Shown: positions 37,766 through 48,396, counted from the stretch's first letter. The stretch: 64,000 nucleotides of DNA from Marvinbryantia formatexigens (GCA_021771035.1 JAETPU010000010.1:58284-122283), one strand, 5' to 3'. Notes: generated from the sequence alone by a model not told the origin. A program made the numbers and translations.

Positions 37766-37822
37766 GTTTCGTTTGCCGGTCAACCAGTGATCGGCAATTC
37801 AGACCAGGCTGAACCGTGAAAC
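37766..37822 (+). repeat. structured repeat, copy B2 (divergent, covarying)
   Basis: Same register with different bases. P1 is GTTTCGT (37766-37772) with GTGAAAC (37816-37822). P2 is TGCCGGTC (37774-37781) with GATCGGCA (37789-37796). P3 is TTCAG (37798-37802) with CTGAA (37809-37813). Almost every substitution relative to A0 keeps pairing, including G-U pairs. The tail GTCCTGGTTAGTTCAG is conserved, but no -10 follows. Confidence 0.65.
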
Positions 37823-37915
37823 GTCCTGGTTAGTTCAGATTTTGAGGGAGAACCCCGCAGAATCCGCGTGTATACCATCGTCTTGAATGGTGTAATCATC
37901 GAAGAGGATGGGAAA

Positions 37916-37972
37916 GTTTCGGCCACCGGCCTTAAAGGGTTGGCTGGTGTTTGGCAAAGGCCGGATGGAAAC
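37916..37972 (+). repeat. structured repeat, copy B3 (divergent)
   Basis: P1 GTTTC (37916-37920) with GAAAC (37968-37972), P2 CACCGGCC (37924-37931) with GGCTGGTG (37942-37949, one G-U), and P3 TTTGG (37950-37954) with CCGGA (37961-37965, two G-U). It is the third copy in the noc-soj interval. The rest of the interval to 38327 holds no gene I can support. Confidence 0.55.
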
Positions 37973-38327
37973 TGCCATAGTCGTTTTTATGCCGCAGGGA
38001 CATCTTTGCCCGGCCCATAGGAATGCCGTCAGCTTTGATGGTTTGCGGCTCTGGCTTACCGGTCAGGAGGACGGGATTTCCAATGTGGGAGGGCTGGGCG
38101 GACACTGTTCCGGCCGGGTCCAACTGGCGGGGGAGGAACGTAAGGAGCGTCCTATTTCTGAACTCTGCCATAAGAAAACTGATTTTGAACGAACCGGTAT
38201 CAAAGAACTTGCTATTGGAAGGAAGCACTTAGCACGGCGGTGGCGCCGAGTACACCGTTTCTGATTGGAACAACCAACATTCACAGGGGCAAAACAGTCG
38301 CGGCTCCGGAAAGGAATGACCTGAAGC

Positions 38328-39107
38328 ATGGGAAAAATTATTGCTGTAGCAAATCAAAAGGGCGGGGTGGGGAAAACTACCTCTGCCGTCAATCTTGCCG
38401 CCGCTGTGGGAAAGGCCGGAAAAAAGGTGCTCTTAGTGGACTTGGATCCCCAGGGCAATGCAACCAGCGGTGTGGGAATCAACAAGCGGGAGGTTGGGTG
38501 TTCCAGCTATGAGATGCTTTTGGACGCCCAGAGAGCGTCGGAGGCGGTGATACACTGCGAGTTTGACAACCTGGATGTGATTCCCGCCAGCATGGATTTG
38601 GCTGCCGCAGAAATTGAAATTGTGGAGATGGAGCAGCGCACGATGCTGCTTCGCAGGGCAATGGTATCGCTGAGGGACAGCTACGAATACATTTTTATTG
38701 ACTGCCCGCCCTCGCTGGGGCTTATTACGCTCAACGCCTTTGCGGCGGCGGACAGTGTATTAGTGCCGATCCAATGTGAATATTATGCGTTGGAGGGGCT
38801 TTCTCAGCTGGTTTCCACCATCCGGCAGGTAAAACGCCTGTATAATTCCACCCTGGAGCTGGAGGGGGTTCTGCTCACCATGTTTGATGGAAGGCTCAAC
38901 CTTACCATGCAGGTGGTGCAGGAGGTTAAGCGGTTTTTCCCCAAAAAGGTGTACCGCACGGCCATTCCACGGAATGTGCGGCTTTCGGAGGCGCCAAGTT
39001 TTGGGCAGCCGGTTTTGTATTTTGATCCGGCCTCCAAGGGTGCTCACGCCTATCAGGAATTGGCTGAGGAATTTTTGGCACAGCAGCCGGTCTATGCACA
39101 TCAATAA
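38328..39107 (+). CDS. soj: chromosome partitioning ATPase Soj/ParA
   Basis: 259 residues. The deviant Walker A KGGVGKTTSAVNLAAA begins at residue 11, then VLLVDLDPQGNATSGVGIN, the DCPPSLGLITLNAF Walker B region and EAPSFGQPVLYFDP near the C-terminus. Soj is a sliding-clamp-like ATPase acting with Spo0J in origin segregation and in control of DnaA. An 865-bp interval carrying three structured repeats and a parS separates it from noc. spo0J follows after 14 bp. Confidence 0.97.
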   Translation: MGKIIAVANQKGGVGKTTSAVNLAAAVGKAGKKVLLVDLDPQGNATSGVGINKREVGCSSYEMLLDAQRASEAVIHCEFDNLDVIPASMDLAAAEIEIVEMEQRTMLLRRAMVSLRDSYEYIFIDCPPSLGLITLNAFAAADSVLVPIQCEYYALEGLSQLVSTIRQVKRLYNSTLELEGVLLTMFDGRLNLTMQVVQEVKRFFPKKVYRTAIPRNVRLSEAPSFGQPVLYFDPASKGAHAYQELAEEFLAQQPVYAHQ

Positions 39108-39121
39108 GGAGGGGGAGCACT

Positions 39122-39976
39122 GTGGCAACAAAAAACAGAAAATCAGGCCTTGGTAAGGGTTTGGAGAGCTTATTTGCGGATAATACCCGCCCGGAGGAGC
39201 CCAGCTCTACCATGCGGCTCTCTGAGATTGAGCCCAACGAGGATCAGCCCCGCAAGGATTTTGACGAGGCTGCCCTGGCGGAACTGGCGGATTCCATTCG
39301 GCAGCATGGCGTTTTGCAGCCGCTTCTGGTTCGGCCTATGCCCAATGGAGGATATCAGCTGGTGGCGGGGGAACGCCGTTGGCGCGCGGCCAGAATGGCG
39401 GGGCTCATTGAGGTTCCAGTGGTTATTCGGGAGTTGACGGATTCCCAGACGATGGAGCTGGCGCTGATTGAAAATTTGCAGCGGGAGGATTTAAACCCCA
39501 TCGAGGAAGCCCTGGGCTACCGCAGCCTGATGGAGGATTTCCAGATGACCCAGGAACGGGTTGCCGCTACGGTGGGAAAATCCCGTCCGGTGATTGCAAA
39601 TTCCATGCGTCTGCTGCGTTTGCCCCAGGAAGTTGTTCAACTGGTACGGCGCGGGGATCTCTCCTCCGGGCACGCCCGGGCGCTTCTGGCGCTGGAGGGG
39701 GAAGAGGAGGAGATCTGCCGGCTGGCAAAACGGATTCTCAAGGATTCCCTGACAGTCCGGGATGTGGAAAAGCTTACCCGGAAAAAGAAGGAGCCCGCCG
39801 CCGGCGCAGCAGCCTTCGTGCGGGATCCCTACTTTGAAGAGATGCAGGCCGCGCTCAGCGAGGAGATGGGCCGCAAGGTCAAGGTGGTCCACCGGGGAGA
39901 ACGGGGAAGCCTGACGCTGGAATTCTTTTCCCAGGAGGATCTGCGGGAGATTGCCCGTAAGCTGACAGGGGAATAG
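39122..39976 (+). CDS. spo0J: chromosome partitioning protein Spo0J/ParB
   Basis: 284 residues from a GTG at 39122, with GGAGGGGG upstream. The N-terminal RKSGLGKGLESLFAD is the Soj-interacting peptide. The CTP-binding ParB domain carries LVAGERRWRAARMAG and ALIENLQREDLNPIEEA. The helix-turn-helix (MTQERVAATVGKSRPVIANSMRLLRLP) binds parS, and the C-terminus ends in the dimerisation domain. It loads SMC at parS near the origin. Three near-consensus parS sites lie within 6 kb. Confidence 0.97.
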   Translation: MATKNRKSGLGKGLESLFADNTRPEEPSSTMRLSEIEPNEDQPRKDFDEAALAELADSIRQHGVLQPLLVRPMPNGGYQLVAGERRWRAARMAGLIEVPVVIRELTDSQTMELALIENLQREDLNPIEEALGYRSLMEDFQMTQERVAATVGKSRPVIANSMRLLRLPQEVVQLVRRGDLSSGHARALLALEGEEEEICRLAKRILKDSLTVRDVEKLTRKKKEPAAGAAAFVRDPYFEEMQAALSEEMGRKVKVVHRGERGSLTLEFFSQEDLREIARKLTGE

Positions 39977-40056
39977 GCGAAAGCTTGGGATATGGTAAGG
40001 AAATCGTCCTGATTGCGCCGCCGGCACCTGGGCGGGACGGGAAAAGGGGATGGAAT

Positions 40057-40072
40057 TGTTTCACATGAAACA
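40057..40072. other. parS site downstream of spo0J
   Basis: TGTTTCACATGAAACA is one mismatch from consensus and lies inside a longer palindrome with arms GAATTGTTTCA and TGAAACAATTC (40053-40076). It is between spo0J and the thioesterase gene. Confidence 0.8.
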
Positions 40073-40104
40073 ATTCGCTGTAAAACAGGAAGAAGGATGA
40101 TGGT

Positions 40105-40851
40105 TTGGCAATTACGGGAAATTGCTTTTATCGGGATTTGAGCTTGGCATCCTATGAGTGTGACCGGAGAAACCGTATGAAGCTCTCCGCAATTCTCAGG
40201 CAGATGCAGGAGATTGGCAATGAACACTTGGACGCCATGGGATACACAAGGGACGTGCTGTTGGGCAAAAATTATGCCTTTTTACTCTCCAAGCTGGAAG
40301 TTTTCGTGACTGGCGGCCTGCCCAAATGCAGCGATAAGCTGTTGCAGAGGACGGCGCCTAAGAAGCCCAAAGGCCCCTTCTTCTATCGGGATATTGATTT
40401 TATCAGTAAGGCTGATGGCAAGGAGCTTGTGTCAGCCCATACGGCCTGGGTGCTGGCAAATCCTGAGACGCACCAGATAATCCGCCCCAACAAGGCCGAA
40501 CTTCCGATGGATTATGATGAGAATACGGACTATTCCATCGGCGGATACCGTCCGGCGCGGCCGGAGAACCTGGAAGTGCTGGGGGAGAGGACCATCCGGT
40601 ATACGGATATTGACTACAACCAGCATTTAAACAACGCGGTGTACGCGGACATCATCATGGATCTGCTCCCGGCATCCCTGCTGGACGAACGGCAGCTGAG
40701 AGAATTTCGCATATTTTTTCATAATGAGGCGTTTCTAGGGGATACTTTGACTGTATCGGCCACGCAGATGGATCCTGAAACCGGTGAAATCCAACTCTGC
40801 GGAGAAAAACCAGACGGGGCTGTCTGCTTTCTCTGTATGCTGCGTCTTTGA
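40105..40851 (+). CDS. acyl-ACP thioesterase (FatA/TE family)
   Basis: 248 residues from TTG at 40105, with AGAAGGA eight nt upstream. It has tandem hotdog folds: the N-terminal half contains MKLSAILRQMQEIGNEHLDAMG, and the second half contains the catalytic-type RTIRYTDIDYNQHLNNAVYADIIMD (Asp, Asn and His). It should release free fatty acids from acyl-ACP, ending chain elongation. It is monocistronic between a parS site and a flavin reductase gene. Confidence 0.88.
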   Translation: MAITGNCFYRDLSLASYECDRRNRMKLSAILRQMQEIGNEHLDAMGYTRDVLLGKNYAFLLSKLEVFVTGGLPKCSDKLLQRTAPKKPKGPFFYRDIDFISKADGKELVSAHTAWVLANPETHQIIRPNKAELPMDYDENTDYSIGGYRPARPENLEVLGERTIRYTDIDYNQHLNNAVYADIIMDLLPASLLDERQLREFRIFFHNEAFLGDTLTVSATQMDPETGEIQLCGEKPDGAVCFLCMLRL

Positions 40852-40986
40852 TTGGCGGGATACCATGAGCCGCCTGCGTGAGCAGGGCGCTGCATCTGCG
40901 GGAAAGCCTATGGTGGTTCGGCTTTTTAGTACTTAGTACGCTGGGCCCGTCTGGATAAACAGTTCGATTGCGAGAAAGGAATGGTT

Positions 40987-41529
40987 ATGGAAATGGATAT
41001 TACAGCCTTGTTTCAGCTTTCCTACGGCATCTATTTAATTACCTCCCACGATACGGATCAAAAGGCGGGGTGCCTGGTCAATACGGTGTTTCAGCTTACG
41101 GCTGAGCCGGTTCAAATTGGAGTGAGTGTGGCAAAGGAGAACCAGACCCATTCTGTCATTGAAAAATCCGGGACTTTGGCGGTCCTGGTGATGGAGGAAA
41201 ACGCCCCCACCAAGCTGCTGGGAACCTTCGGTTACCGGACAGGGCGGGATTTGGATAAGTTCACCGAGCAGAAGTGGGAAGCGGACTGCCATGGGGATCC
41301 GGTGACGGATGCCGGGGTGTTGGCCCAGCTGAGCTGCCGTGTGGTGAAGTCTGTGGATTTACAGACTCACACGCTGTTCCTCTGTGAGGTTCAGGAGGCC
41401 CGCAATGTGGGTGAGGGGACGCCGATGACCTACCGCTATTACCGGGACGTAAAGAAGGGGAAGGCGGGAAAATATGCGCCCACCTATGTGGCGCCGGAAA
41501 AGCTCAAACAAGCACAGGAGCACGAATAG
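40987..41529 (+). CDS. flavin reductase-like FMN-binding protein
   Basis: 180 residues from the ATG at 40987 (AAAGGA six nt upstream); the ATG at 40981 directly abuts the ribosome site. The flavin_reduct split-barrel is evident from LFQLSYGIYLITSHD, AGCLVNTVFQLTAEPVQIGVSV and KENQTHSVIEKSGTLAVLVM, and the sequence FGYRTGRDLDKF follows. It probably binds FMN and reduces flavin or a small substrate, or acts as part of a larger flavodoxin/rubredoxin-type system. A strong terminator follows the stop. Confidence 0.85.
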   Translation: MEMDITALFQLSYGIYLITSHDTDQKAGCLVNTVFQLTAEPVQIGVSVAKENQTHSVIEKSGTLAVLVMEENAPTKLLGTFGYRTGRDLDKFTEQKWEADCHGDPVTDAGVLAQLSCRVVKSVDLQTHTLFLCEVQEARNVGEGTPMTYRYYRDVKKGKAGKYAPTYVAPEKLKQAQEHE

Positions 41530-41536
41530 GAAGGAA

Positions 41537-41571
41537 CCCCGGCATTTTCCGAAGAAAATGCCGGGGTTTTT
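41537..41571 (+). terminator. Rho-independent terminator after the flavin reductase
   Basis: CCCCGGCATTTTC (41537-41549) pairs with GAAAATGCCGGGG (41554-41566), a perfect 13-bp stem with a CGAA tetraloop, followed by TTTTT. Confidence 0.9.
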
Positions 41572-41593
41572 ACGCGGAAGGGAGACAGGATAG

Positions 41594-42055
41594 ATGGAAA
41601 TTCGCGTGGCTCTGCCCGGAGATATTGAAAAAATCCAGGAGCTCTATCAACAGCTGTTTGTGGAGATGGAGATCCTGGCGCCGGACTATATGCAGAGGGC
41701 CAGGCAGGAGGACGGCTTTTTATTCCAGATCATCAGTTCAGAGGCTTCCGATATTCTTTTAGCTCAGCAGGGGGAGACTATCCTGGGATTTGCGCTGCTT
41801 CAGGAGTTGAAAACACCCCCTTATGGCTGTATTGTTCCTCATCGGTATTGTTATTTGATGGATTTTGTGGTGCATCCTGACTCCAGGAATATGGGAGTGG
41901 GTTCCCGTCTGCTTCATGCGGCAAAGGCCTGGGGAAAGGCCAGAAATCTGGATTATATGGAACTCAATGTGCTCAGTCCCAATGTGCAGGCAATCAGACT
42001 TTATGAACGGGAAGGATTTTCCGAATGTGTCCGCACAATGCGCACGAATTTGTAA
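41594..42055 (+). CDS. GNAT-family N-acetyltransferase
   Basis: 153 residues with a complete GNAT fold. It begins MEIRVALPGDIEKIQELYQQL. The acetyl-CoA pyrophosphate loop is DFVVHPDSRNMGVGSRLLHAAKAW (R/Q-x-x-G-x-G/A), and the C-terminal strand is ELNVLSPNVQAIRLYEREGF. It acetylates an unknown amine or protein N-terminus. It starts only 23 bp after a terminator, so it needs its own promoter inside that short gap or depends on read-through. The ribosome site is GGGAGACAGG. Confidence 0.88.
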   Translation: MEIRVALPGDIEKIQELYQQLFVEMEILAPDYMQRARQEDGFLFQIISSEASDILLAQQGETILGFALLQELKTPPYGCIVPHRYCYLMDFVVHPDSRNMGVGSRLLHAAKAWGKARNLDYMELNVLSPNVQAIRLYEREGFSECVRTMRTNL

Positions 42056-43968
<1,913 letters not shown>

Positions 43969-43984
43969 TTCGGTTTGAAACATC

Positions 43985-44019
43985 AAGAGGCAAGGACGAT
44001 TTTCGTCCTTGCCTCTTTT
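43985..44019 (+). terminator. Rho-independent terminator after guaB
   Basis: AAGAGGCAAGGACG (43985-43998) pairs with CGTCCTTGCCTCTT (44004-44017), a perfect 14-bp stem, followed by T residues. The following stretch to 44287 holds nothing I can assign. Confidence 0.9.
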
Positions 44020-44287
44020 GGCTGTTATGGGGTCGGCCCGCCGGAGGAGATGCCCTTGTTTTCGCGCTGCGGGAAACGTGAGCGGGAACACCGGGAACTC
44101 AGGTTTATCAAAACCAGGCCTGGAGCGGCTGCGTTCCCAGCCAGGGAGTGACGCGCCGTAAACAGCTATGGCGGCCCCCGGCTGGGAAGGGGAACCCGGA
44201 ACCCCCGGACGCAGCGGCGGGAGGAACGTGGAAAATCCGGTTTATAACCCTGCCGCTTGTGGGGCTATGAGAGCGGGGCCGGAAATA

Positions 44288-44620
44288 CTAGTTGGATTCC
44301 TCGGTCTCAAAGTGGATACCGGCATCCCGGGGGAGGGCCAGGCGGCATTCCGCCTCCATACATTTGATAATTCCCGCCAGGACAGGACACGCGGCATGGC
44401 CCGGGAGATAATCGACGGCGGCCTGATAGAGTGGGTTTTTGACGGGAGCGCTCAGGCACACCTCAAAGGCGTCAAAGGTATCGCCTATGGCTTCAAACAG
44501 TTTGGAGACGCCTTGGCAGTCGGATTCGACGGTGACTTTGACTTCGATTTGGTCCTCGGATTGGGCCTGAACCCGGGTGATGAGTCCGCAGACGCCGGGA
44601 TTGATGGTAACTTTGGTCAT
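44288..44620 (-). CDS. conserved-looking small Cys-rich protein of unknown function
   Basis: 110 residues from the ATG at 44620, with AAAGGAG seven nt upstream. It begins TKVTINPGVCGLITRVQAQS and contains ESDCQGVSKLFEAIGD, then HAACPVLAGIIKCMEAECRL. There are six Cys in a soluble alpha/beta-looking sequence with no signal peptide, which suggests metal or redox chemistry. I do not recognise a characterised family. It is transcribed leftward, isolated between the guaB terminator and the tRNA promoter. The 44621-45009 interval upstream holds only promoters. Confidence 0.7.
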   Translation of the reverse strand: MTKVTINPGVCGLITRVQAQSEDQIEVKVTVESDCQGVSKLFEAIGDTFDAFEVCLSAPVKNPLYQAAVDYLPGHAACPVLAGIIKCMEAECRLALPRDAGIHFETEESN

Positions 44621-44946
44621 TTGCTTGCTCCTTTCTATTGCTGCAACACCGAGTTTGGCCGGGTATATGGGAAATACGGGGCCCGGGCGGTACAGGCTTC
44701 CGGTGTTTACAGGGGGGATGGCGCGAAAACAGAAATGCGGGAAGGCTATTCGTTCAAAAGGCTGCCGTCAGTATACCCTGCCGTTCCGGGAAAGTCAAGC
44801 GGCGGGAGTAGGGATGAAATACGGCCAAGCCGGGAGATAACCCAAGAAATAGGGGAGAAACCGTATAAAAACCTGACTTGCAGCGGGGAAAAGGGGAACG
44901 GTGGGTTAAAATATGGAAAAAAACAGAATCTTTTTTCTAAAAATCA

Positions 44947-44975
44947 TTGACAAAAGTTTTTTCATAGGATATAAT
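44947..44975 (+). promoter_or_regulatory. tRNA operon promoter
   Basis: Perfect TTGACA (44947-44952), 17-nt spacer and perfect TATAAT (44970-44975), 34 nt before tRNA-Met. It is the strongest promoter sequence in the window. Confidence 0.9.
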
Positions 44976-45009
44976 AAATTACGCTTGATGTGAGCATAAT
45001 ACTCAATAT

Positions 45010-45086
45010 GGCGGCATAGCTCAGTTGGCTAGAGCATGCGGTTCATACCCGCAGTGTCGTTGGTTCAAATCCAATTGCCGCTACCA
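45010..45086 (+). tRNA. tRNA-Met (CAT), elongator type
   Basis: 77 nt with encoded CCA. The acceptor stem GGCGGCA pairs with TGCCGCT (one G-U), the anticodon loop TTCATAC lies within the TGCGG/CCGCA stem, and the T-loop region is GGTTCAAATCC. The first pair is G-U and the D arm is standard, so this is the elongator rather than the initiator, although CAT tRNAs can also be Ile2. Confidence 0.9.
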
Positions 45087-45146
45087 TTGCATAAATTCCT
45101 TGTGACGAGAACTAATTTCCCATTGCAAGGATTTATATATTTGTAA

Positions 45147-45221
45147 GGCCCGTTGGTCAAGTGGTTAAGACACCGCCCTTTCACGGCGGTATCATGGGTT
45201 CGAATCCCGTACGGGTCACCA
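45147..45221 (+). tRNA. tRNA-Glu (TTC)
   Basis: 75 nt with encoded CCA. The acceptor GGCCCGT pairs with ACGGGTC, the anticodon loop CTTTCAC sits in the CCGCC/GGCGG stem, and the T arm carries GGGTTCGAATCCC. It is 60 nt after tRNA-Met on the same transcript. Confidence 0.95.
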
Positions 45222-45254
45222 AAGGCAAGTCATGAAAATGGCTTGCCTTTTTTG
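45221..45254 (+). terminator. tRNA operon terminator
   Basis: AAAGGCAAG (45221-45229) pairs with CTTGCCTTT (45242-45250) and is followed by TTTT, directly after the CCA of tRNA-Glu. Confidence 0.75.
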
Positions 45255-45439
45255 ATCCTGTTTTTTAAAATAGGAGGATCATTCCCCCAGCCGGGGGCGG
45301 TACTTTCCCGTGGGGGAAAGTACCCAAAGGCCACAAAGGGGAGAGAGGATTTCGATTTTCCTCTCTCCCCTTTGGAACCCCACTCACTTTTAAAAACGAC
45401 AAAGGGAGGTGCTGTACAACTAAGCGTCGAATAAACTGA

Positions 45440-46025
45440 GGGCACCTCCGAGCATCCCGGTTGTATCAGCGGCATCGTCCCAAGTATGGGTCGGCCCAAA
45501 TGTGGGCCTGAAAGTTGAGAAAGTTTTTTTTCTTGACTTTTTTCAGCCTTTACTGATTAAGTGTGCAAGACTACCCAGGGGGGAGATACCCAAGAGGGGG
45601 AACGCCTCTTGGGCGGCTCTTTCCCCCTTTTCTGGCCGTGCAGACCACCATTTGGAATTTGTTTCGGAAGTTTTGGGCTTGCCCCGAACTTTCAAGGGAC
45701 GCTGAGGAACCAAGATAAGAATAAAGCCCTGCGCGTCCCGGTGCCCCGCGGCATGAGCGGGCAGGGTGCAGAAAAATTAAAAGTGTAGTTTTTCTGAATT
45801 TGCATGAAATAGGGTGAGTTGCACCCATGAAAACTATTACCCAATTTCCTACCCAAAGCCCCTGCCGTCCGGATGCAGGGAGTTCATTCTTATCCCTAGT
45901 AGTATGGCATCCCTTATGAGAATTGAAACAAGTTTCAATTCTCCGTAATTTGTTCCGGTAAAAAAGGATCCAAAGGCTGCAAGGTAGGTCTGAAGATTTG
46001 ATTGAATCTACGGAGGGTTCAGTCT
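45440..46025 (-). repeat. mosaic hairpin-rich intergenic repeat, copy A (inverted)
   Basis: No gene lies between 45255 and 46392; most of the interval is this repeat. Read on the minus strand it shares blocks with 54985-55425 and 60595-61315: the palindrome GAGAATTGAAAC/GTTTCAATTCTC (45918-45943), then CATAAGGGATGCC and TACTACTAGG, a block with GGGTAATAGTTTTCATGG, and the hairpin CCCAAGAGG/CCTCTTGGG near 45590-45615. Hairpins GTACTTTCCC/GGGGAAAGTAC (about 45300-45323) and a GGGGAGAGAGGA/CCTCTCTCCCC stem lie just before it. Confidence 0.75.
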
Positions 46026-46392
46026 CAAACAAAATTGTAATATCATTATTTTAATATACAAATGGTATGACTAATTGGGACAAAAACAACGGCGGGAGAT
46101 AGGCGTGGGGGTGGAATATAAAATAGGCGTGAGTGAGGCTTCTTCAGAAAATGTTCGATTTTTCCGTCAGAATGGGATATAATATAGGCTAGAATAAAGA
46201 TAAAATAGAATATGTGCGCCGTAGGACCATTGGTAAGGATGCAGCCCCGGCGGCGATATTTTGATTGTTGCTAAGATAAGGATCTAAAGAGTGTAACCCC
46301 AGGGCTAATTGACCGGGAGTGCCATGGGGAAAATATGTCCGAGAAAACGGGACAATATTCGCCGGAAAACGGCGGAGGGGGGAGGCAACACT

Positions 46393-46833
46393 GTGAAATT
46401 TCAGAGAATCAGCCCTAAGGGGCTGGCGGTATGGCTGATCCGCCTCACGTTGGGGGCGTTTGCGGTTTCCTTCCTGATTTCCCTTGTGTTCCCGGAGAGA
46501 GGGCTGCTCTACTGGATTCTCACAGGCCTGTGGCTGTTTGCCTATTTTGTATTATTTTTCTTATATTATCCTATCCGTTATTACCGGCTGAGCTATGCGG
46601 CCAATTTGCAGATTGTGGTGCTCAACTGCGGCGTGATTTACCGGCGCAGAAAGGCTATTTTCCTGCGGAATATCCAATACACCACCACCACCTGTACGCC
46701 GATTCAGGCTATCTTTGGGCTGTGTACCCTGGTGATCCATGCCCCGGGCGGGTTTATCCTGATTCCCCATCTCACCCGGGTACAGTGTGAGCGGCTGCGG
46801 GACTGGCTGGAGGTAGAGGATGCACAGCCCTGA
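46393..46833 (+). CDS. bacterial PH-domain (YdbS-like) membrane protein
   Basis: 146 residues from GTG at 46393, with GGAGG seven nt upstream. Two membrane helices (about 12-60, including LTLGAFAVSFLISLVF and TGLWLFAYFVLFFLYYP) precede a compact beta domain with VVLNCGVIYRRRKAIFLRNIQYT and FILIPHLTRVQCERLRDWL, the bPH_2 pattern of YdbS. YdbS/YdbT pairs affect resistance to antimicrobial peptides in Bacillus, but the mechanism is unknown. A partner PH protein follows 37 bp downstream. Confidence 0.8.
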   Translation: MKFQRISPKGLAVWLIRLTLGAFAVSFLISLVFPERGLLYWILTGLWLFAYFVLFFLYYPIRYYRLSYAANLQIVVLNCGVIYRRRKAIFLRNIQYTTTTCTPIQAIFGLCTLVIHAPGGFILIPHLTRVQCERLRDWLEVEDAQP

Positions 46834-46870
46834 GAAAGGGGCAATGCCATAGGAAAGGAGGCCGCTTGCG

Positions 46871-48346
46871 GTGAAATGCTATCGGGCACATCCCATTATG
46901 ATCCTGGAAAACCTGTGGCGGTTTCTGTTTTTGCTGATTCTCCCCTTGGTGCGCGGTTTCTTTGCGGCGCTGCAGGGCGGGCTGGGGGACTGGCTGGCCG
47001 GCGCCTGGTTCGATATTCTGGTGCTTTTGGTGATGGTGGGGCTGTCCGTCATCCAGTGGCTGCGGTTTCAAATCCGGTTTACGGACCGGCTTTTGCAGGT
47101 GGACTGGGGCATCTTTTACCGCAAGCGCAGCCGGATCCAGCTGGATCAGGTGTGTACGGTGTCTGTGGTGCGCCCCTTTTTTTTAAAGCCTTTCGGCGCG
47201 GTGCACATGACGGTGGACACCCTGGCGGGCAACAGCGATACCGTGGATTTGCGCCTGACCATCAGCAGGAAGCTTTCGGAGCAGGTGATCCGCGGGCAGA
47301 ACCTACGGGAATATGACCGCAGCGAGGTGCGAAGCTACCGTCCCGGGACGGTGAATGTGGCGGTGCTCTCCATTATGATGTCCAATTCCCTGGCGGGGAT
47401 CCTCTTTCTGGTGGCGCTGATTTCCCAGCTGGGAAACCTATTGGGGGAGGCGTTCTCCAACCGGATTGTGGGTACCTTCCAGCGCTTTGCCCAGATGATG
47501 GCCTTTGGGATTCCCCCGGCCGCGGCAGCCCTGGCCTATATTCTGCTGTTCGGCTGGCTGTATTCGGTACTGCTGAATATGGTACGCTACCAGCGGTTCA
47601 CCGTAGGGCGTACCCACAAGGCGCTGCTGATTTCGGGCGGGGTGATTACCAACCGGGACTACTGTATTGCGCTGGACAGTATCAACTTTGTGGATATCCG
47701 CCAGACGCTGATGAGCCGGCTGTTTGGGATTTATTCCGTGTTTGTGAATGCGGTGGGCTTCGGCAAGCAGAAGGACGATTTATCCGCGGTTCTGCCCGCT
47801 ACCACACGGCAGGGGATGCGGCGCTGTATGGCATACCTGCTGCCCGAATACCGGGAGAAGCAACGGCAGTTAAAGCCCAATGCCGGGGCGATTTTTAAGT
47901 TTATCATCGAGCCTATCTGGGCCTGCGTTTTGATTCCGGCTGCCGCCACGGTGGTCTATCTCCTGTTTGAGCGGTGGCGGGATGTTACGGTGTTTATCGG
48001 CGTGATGCTGATGCTTCCGGCGGTGTGGTTTTTGGCCATCCGGCTATGGGATTTCTTTACCAGCGGAGTGGCGTTTGACGGAGAATATTATACCCTTCGT
48101 TATTCCAAGGGGATGTTTTTGCATACAGTAATCATTCCTAAGTCCAAGATGGCCTATGTGGATGTGCGCCAGAGCATCATTCAAAAGACAGACCAGAAAT
48201 GCGATGTGAAATTCCGTACTATCTTCGAGAGCCGGAATATCCATCATATCCGCAACATTGACCGGCAGGAGGCCATTGACATCTGCGGGCTGGATGTGGA
48301 CGCGGGGGACGAGACCAAGACGCCCATCCGCCCGGCTGTGAAATAG
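46871..48346 (+). CDS. multi-PH-domain membrane protein, YdbT-like
   Basis: 491 residues from a GTG at 46871, with AAAGGAGG nine nt upstream. It contains alternating membrane helix pairs and PH-like beta domains. The first PH region has WGIFYRKRSRIQLDQVCTVSV, the second RTHKALLISGGVITNRDYCIALDSINFVD, and the third YYTLRYSKGMFLHTVIIPKSKMAYVDVR. This triple arrangement is typical of YdbT. It is the operon partner of the preceding gene. No enzyme motif is present. Confidence 0.82.
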   Translation: MKCYRAHPIMILENLWRFLFLLILPLVRGFFAALQGGLGDWLAGAWFDILVLLVMVGLSVIQWLRFQIRFTDRLLQVDWGIFYRKRSRIQLDQVCTVSVVRPFFLKPFGAVHMTVDTLAGNSDTVDLRLTISRKLSEQVIRGQNLREYDRSEVRSYRPGTVNVAVLSIMMSNSLAGILFLVALISQLGNLLGEAFSNRIVGTFQRFAQMMAFGIPPAAAALAYILLFGWLYSVLLNMVRYQRFTVGRTHKALLISGGVITNRDYCIALDSINFVDIRQTLMSRLFGIYSVFVNAVGFGKQKDDLSAVLPATTRQGMRRCMAYLLPEYREKQRQLKPNAGAIFKFIIEPIWACVLIPAAATVVYLLFERWRDVTVFIGVMLMLPAVWFLAIRLWDFFTSGVAFDGEYYTLRYSKGMFLHTVIIPKSKMAYVDVRQSIIQKTDQKCDVKFRTIFESRNIHHIRNIDRQEAIDICGLDVDAGDETKTPIRPAVK

Positions 48347-48396
48347 GGCTCCTCCAAGGGGGCTGCAGCCGTACTCGGCAAAGAGAGGGATTGACT

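Noticed and set aside
37908..38264. Overlapping frames of 98-118 codons on both strands between noc and soj
   Set aside because: They overlap the structured repeat copy B3, have no ribosome sites or recognisable domains, and oppose each other.
45918..45943. ATTGAAAC/GTTTCAAT palindrome resembling a CRISPR repeat end (also at 55016 and 60980)
   Set aside because: Each site is a single palindrome inside a larger dispersed repeat. There are no regularly spaced copies, no spacers and no cas genes.
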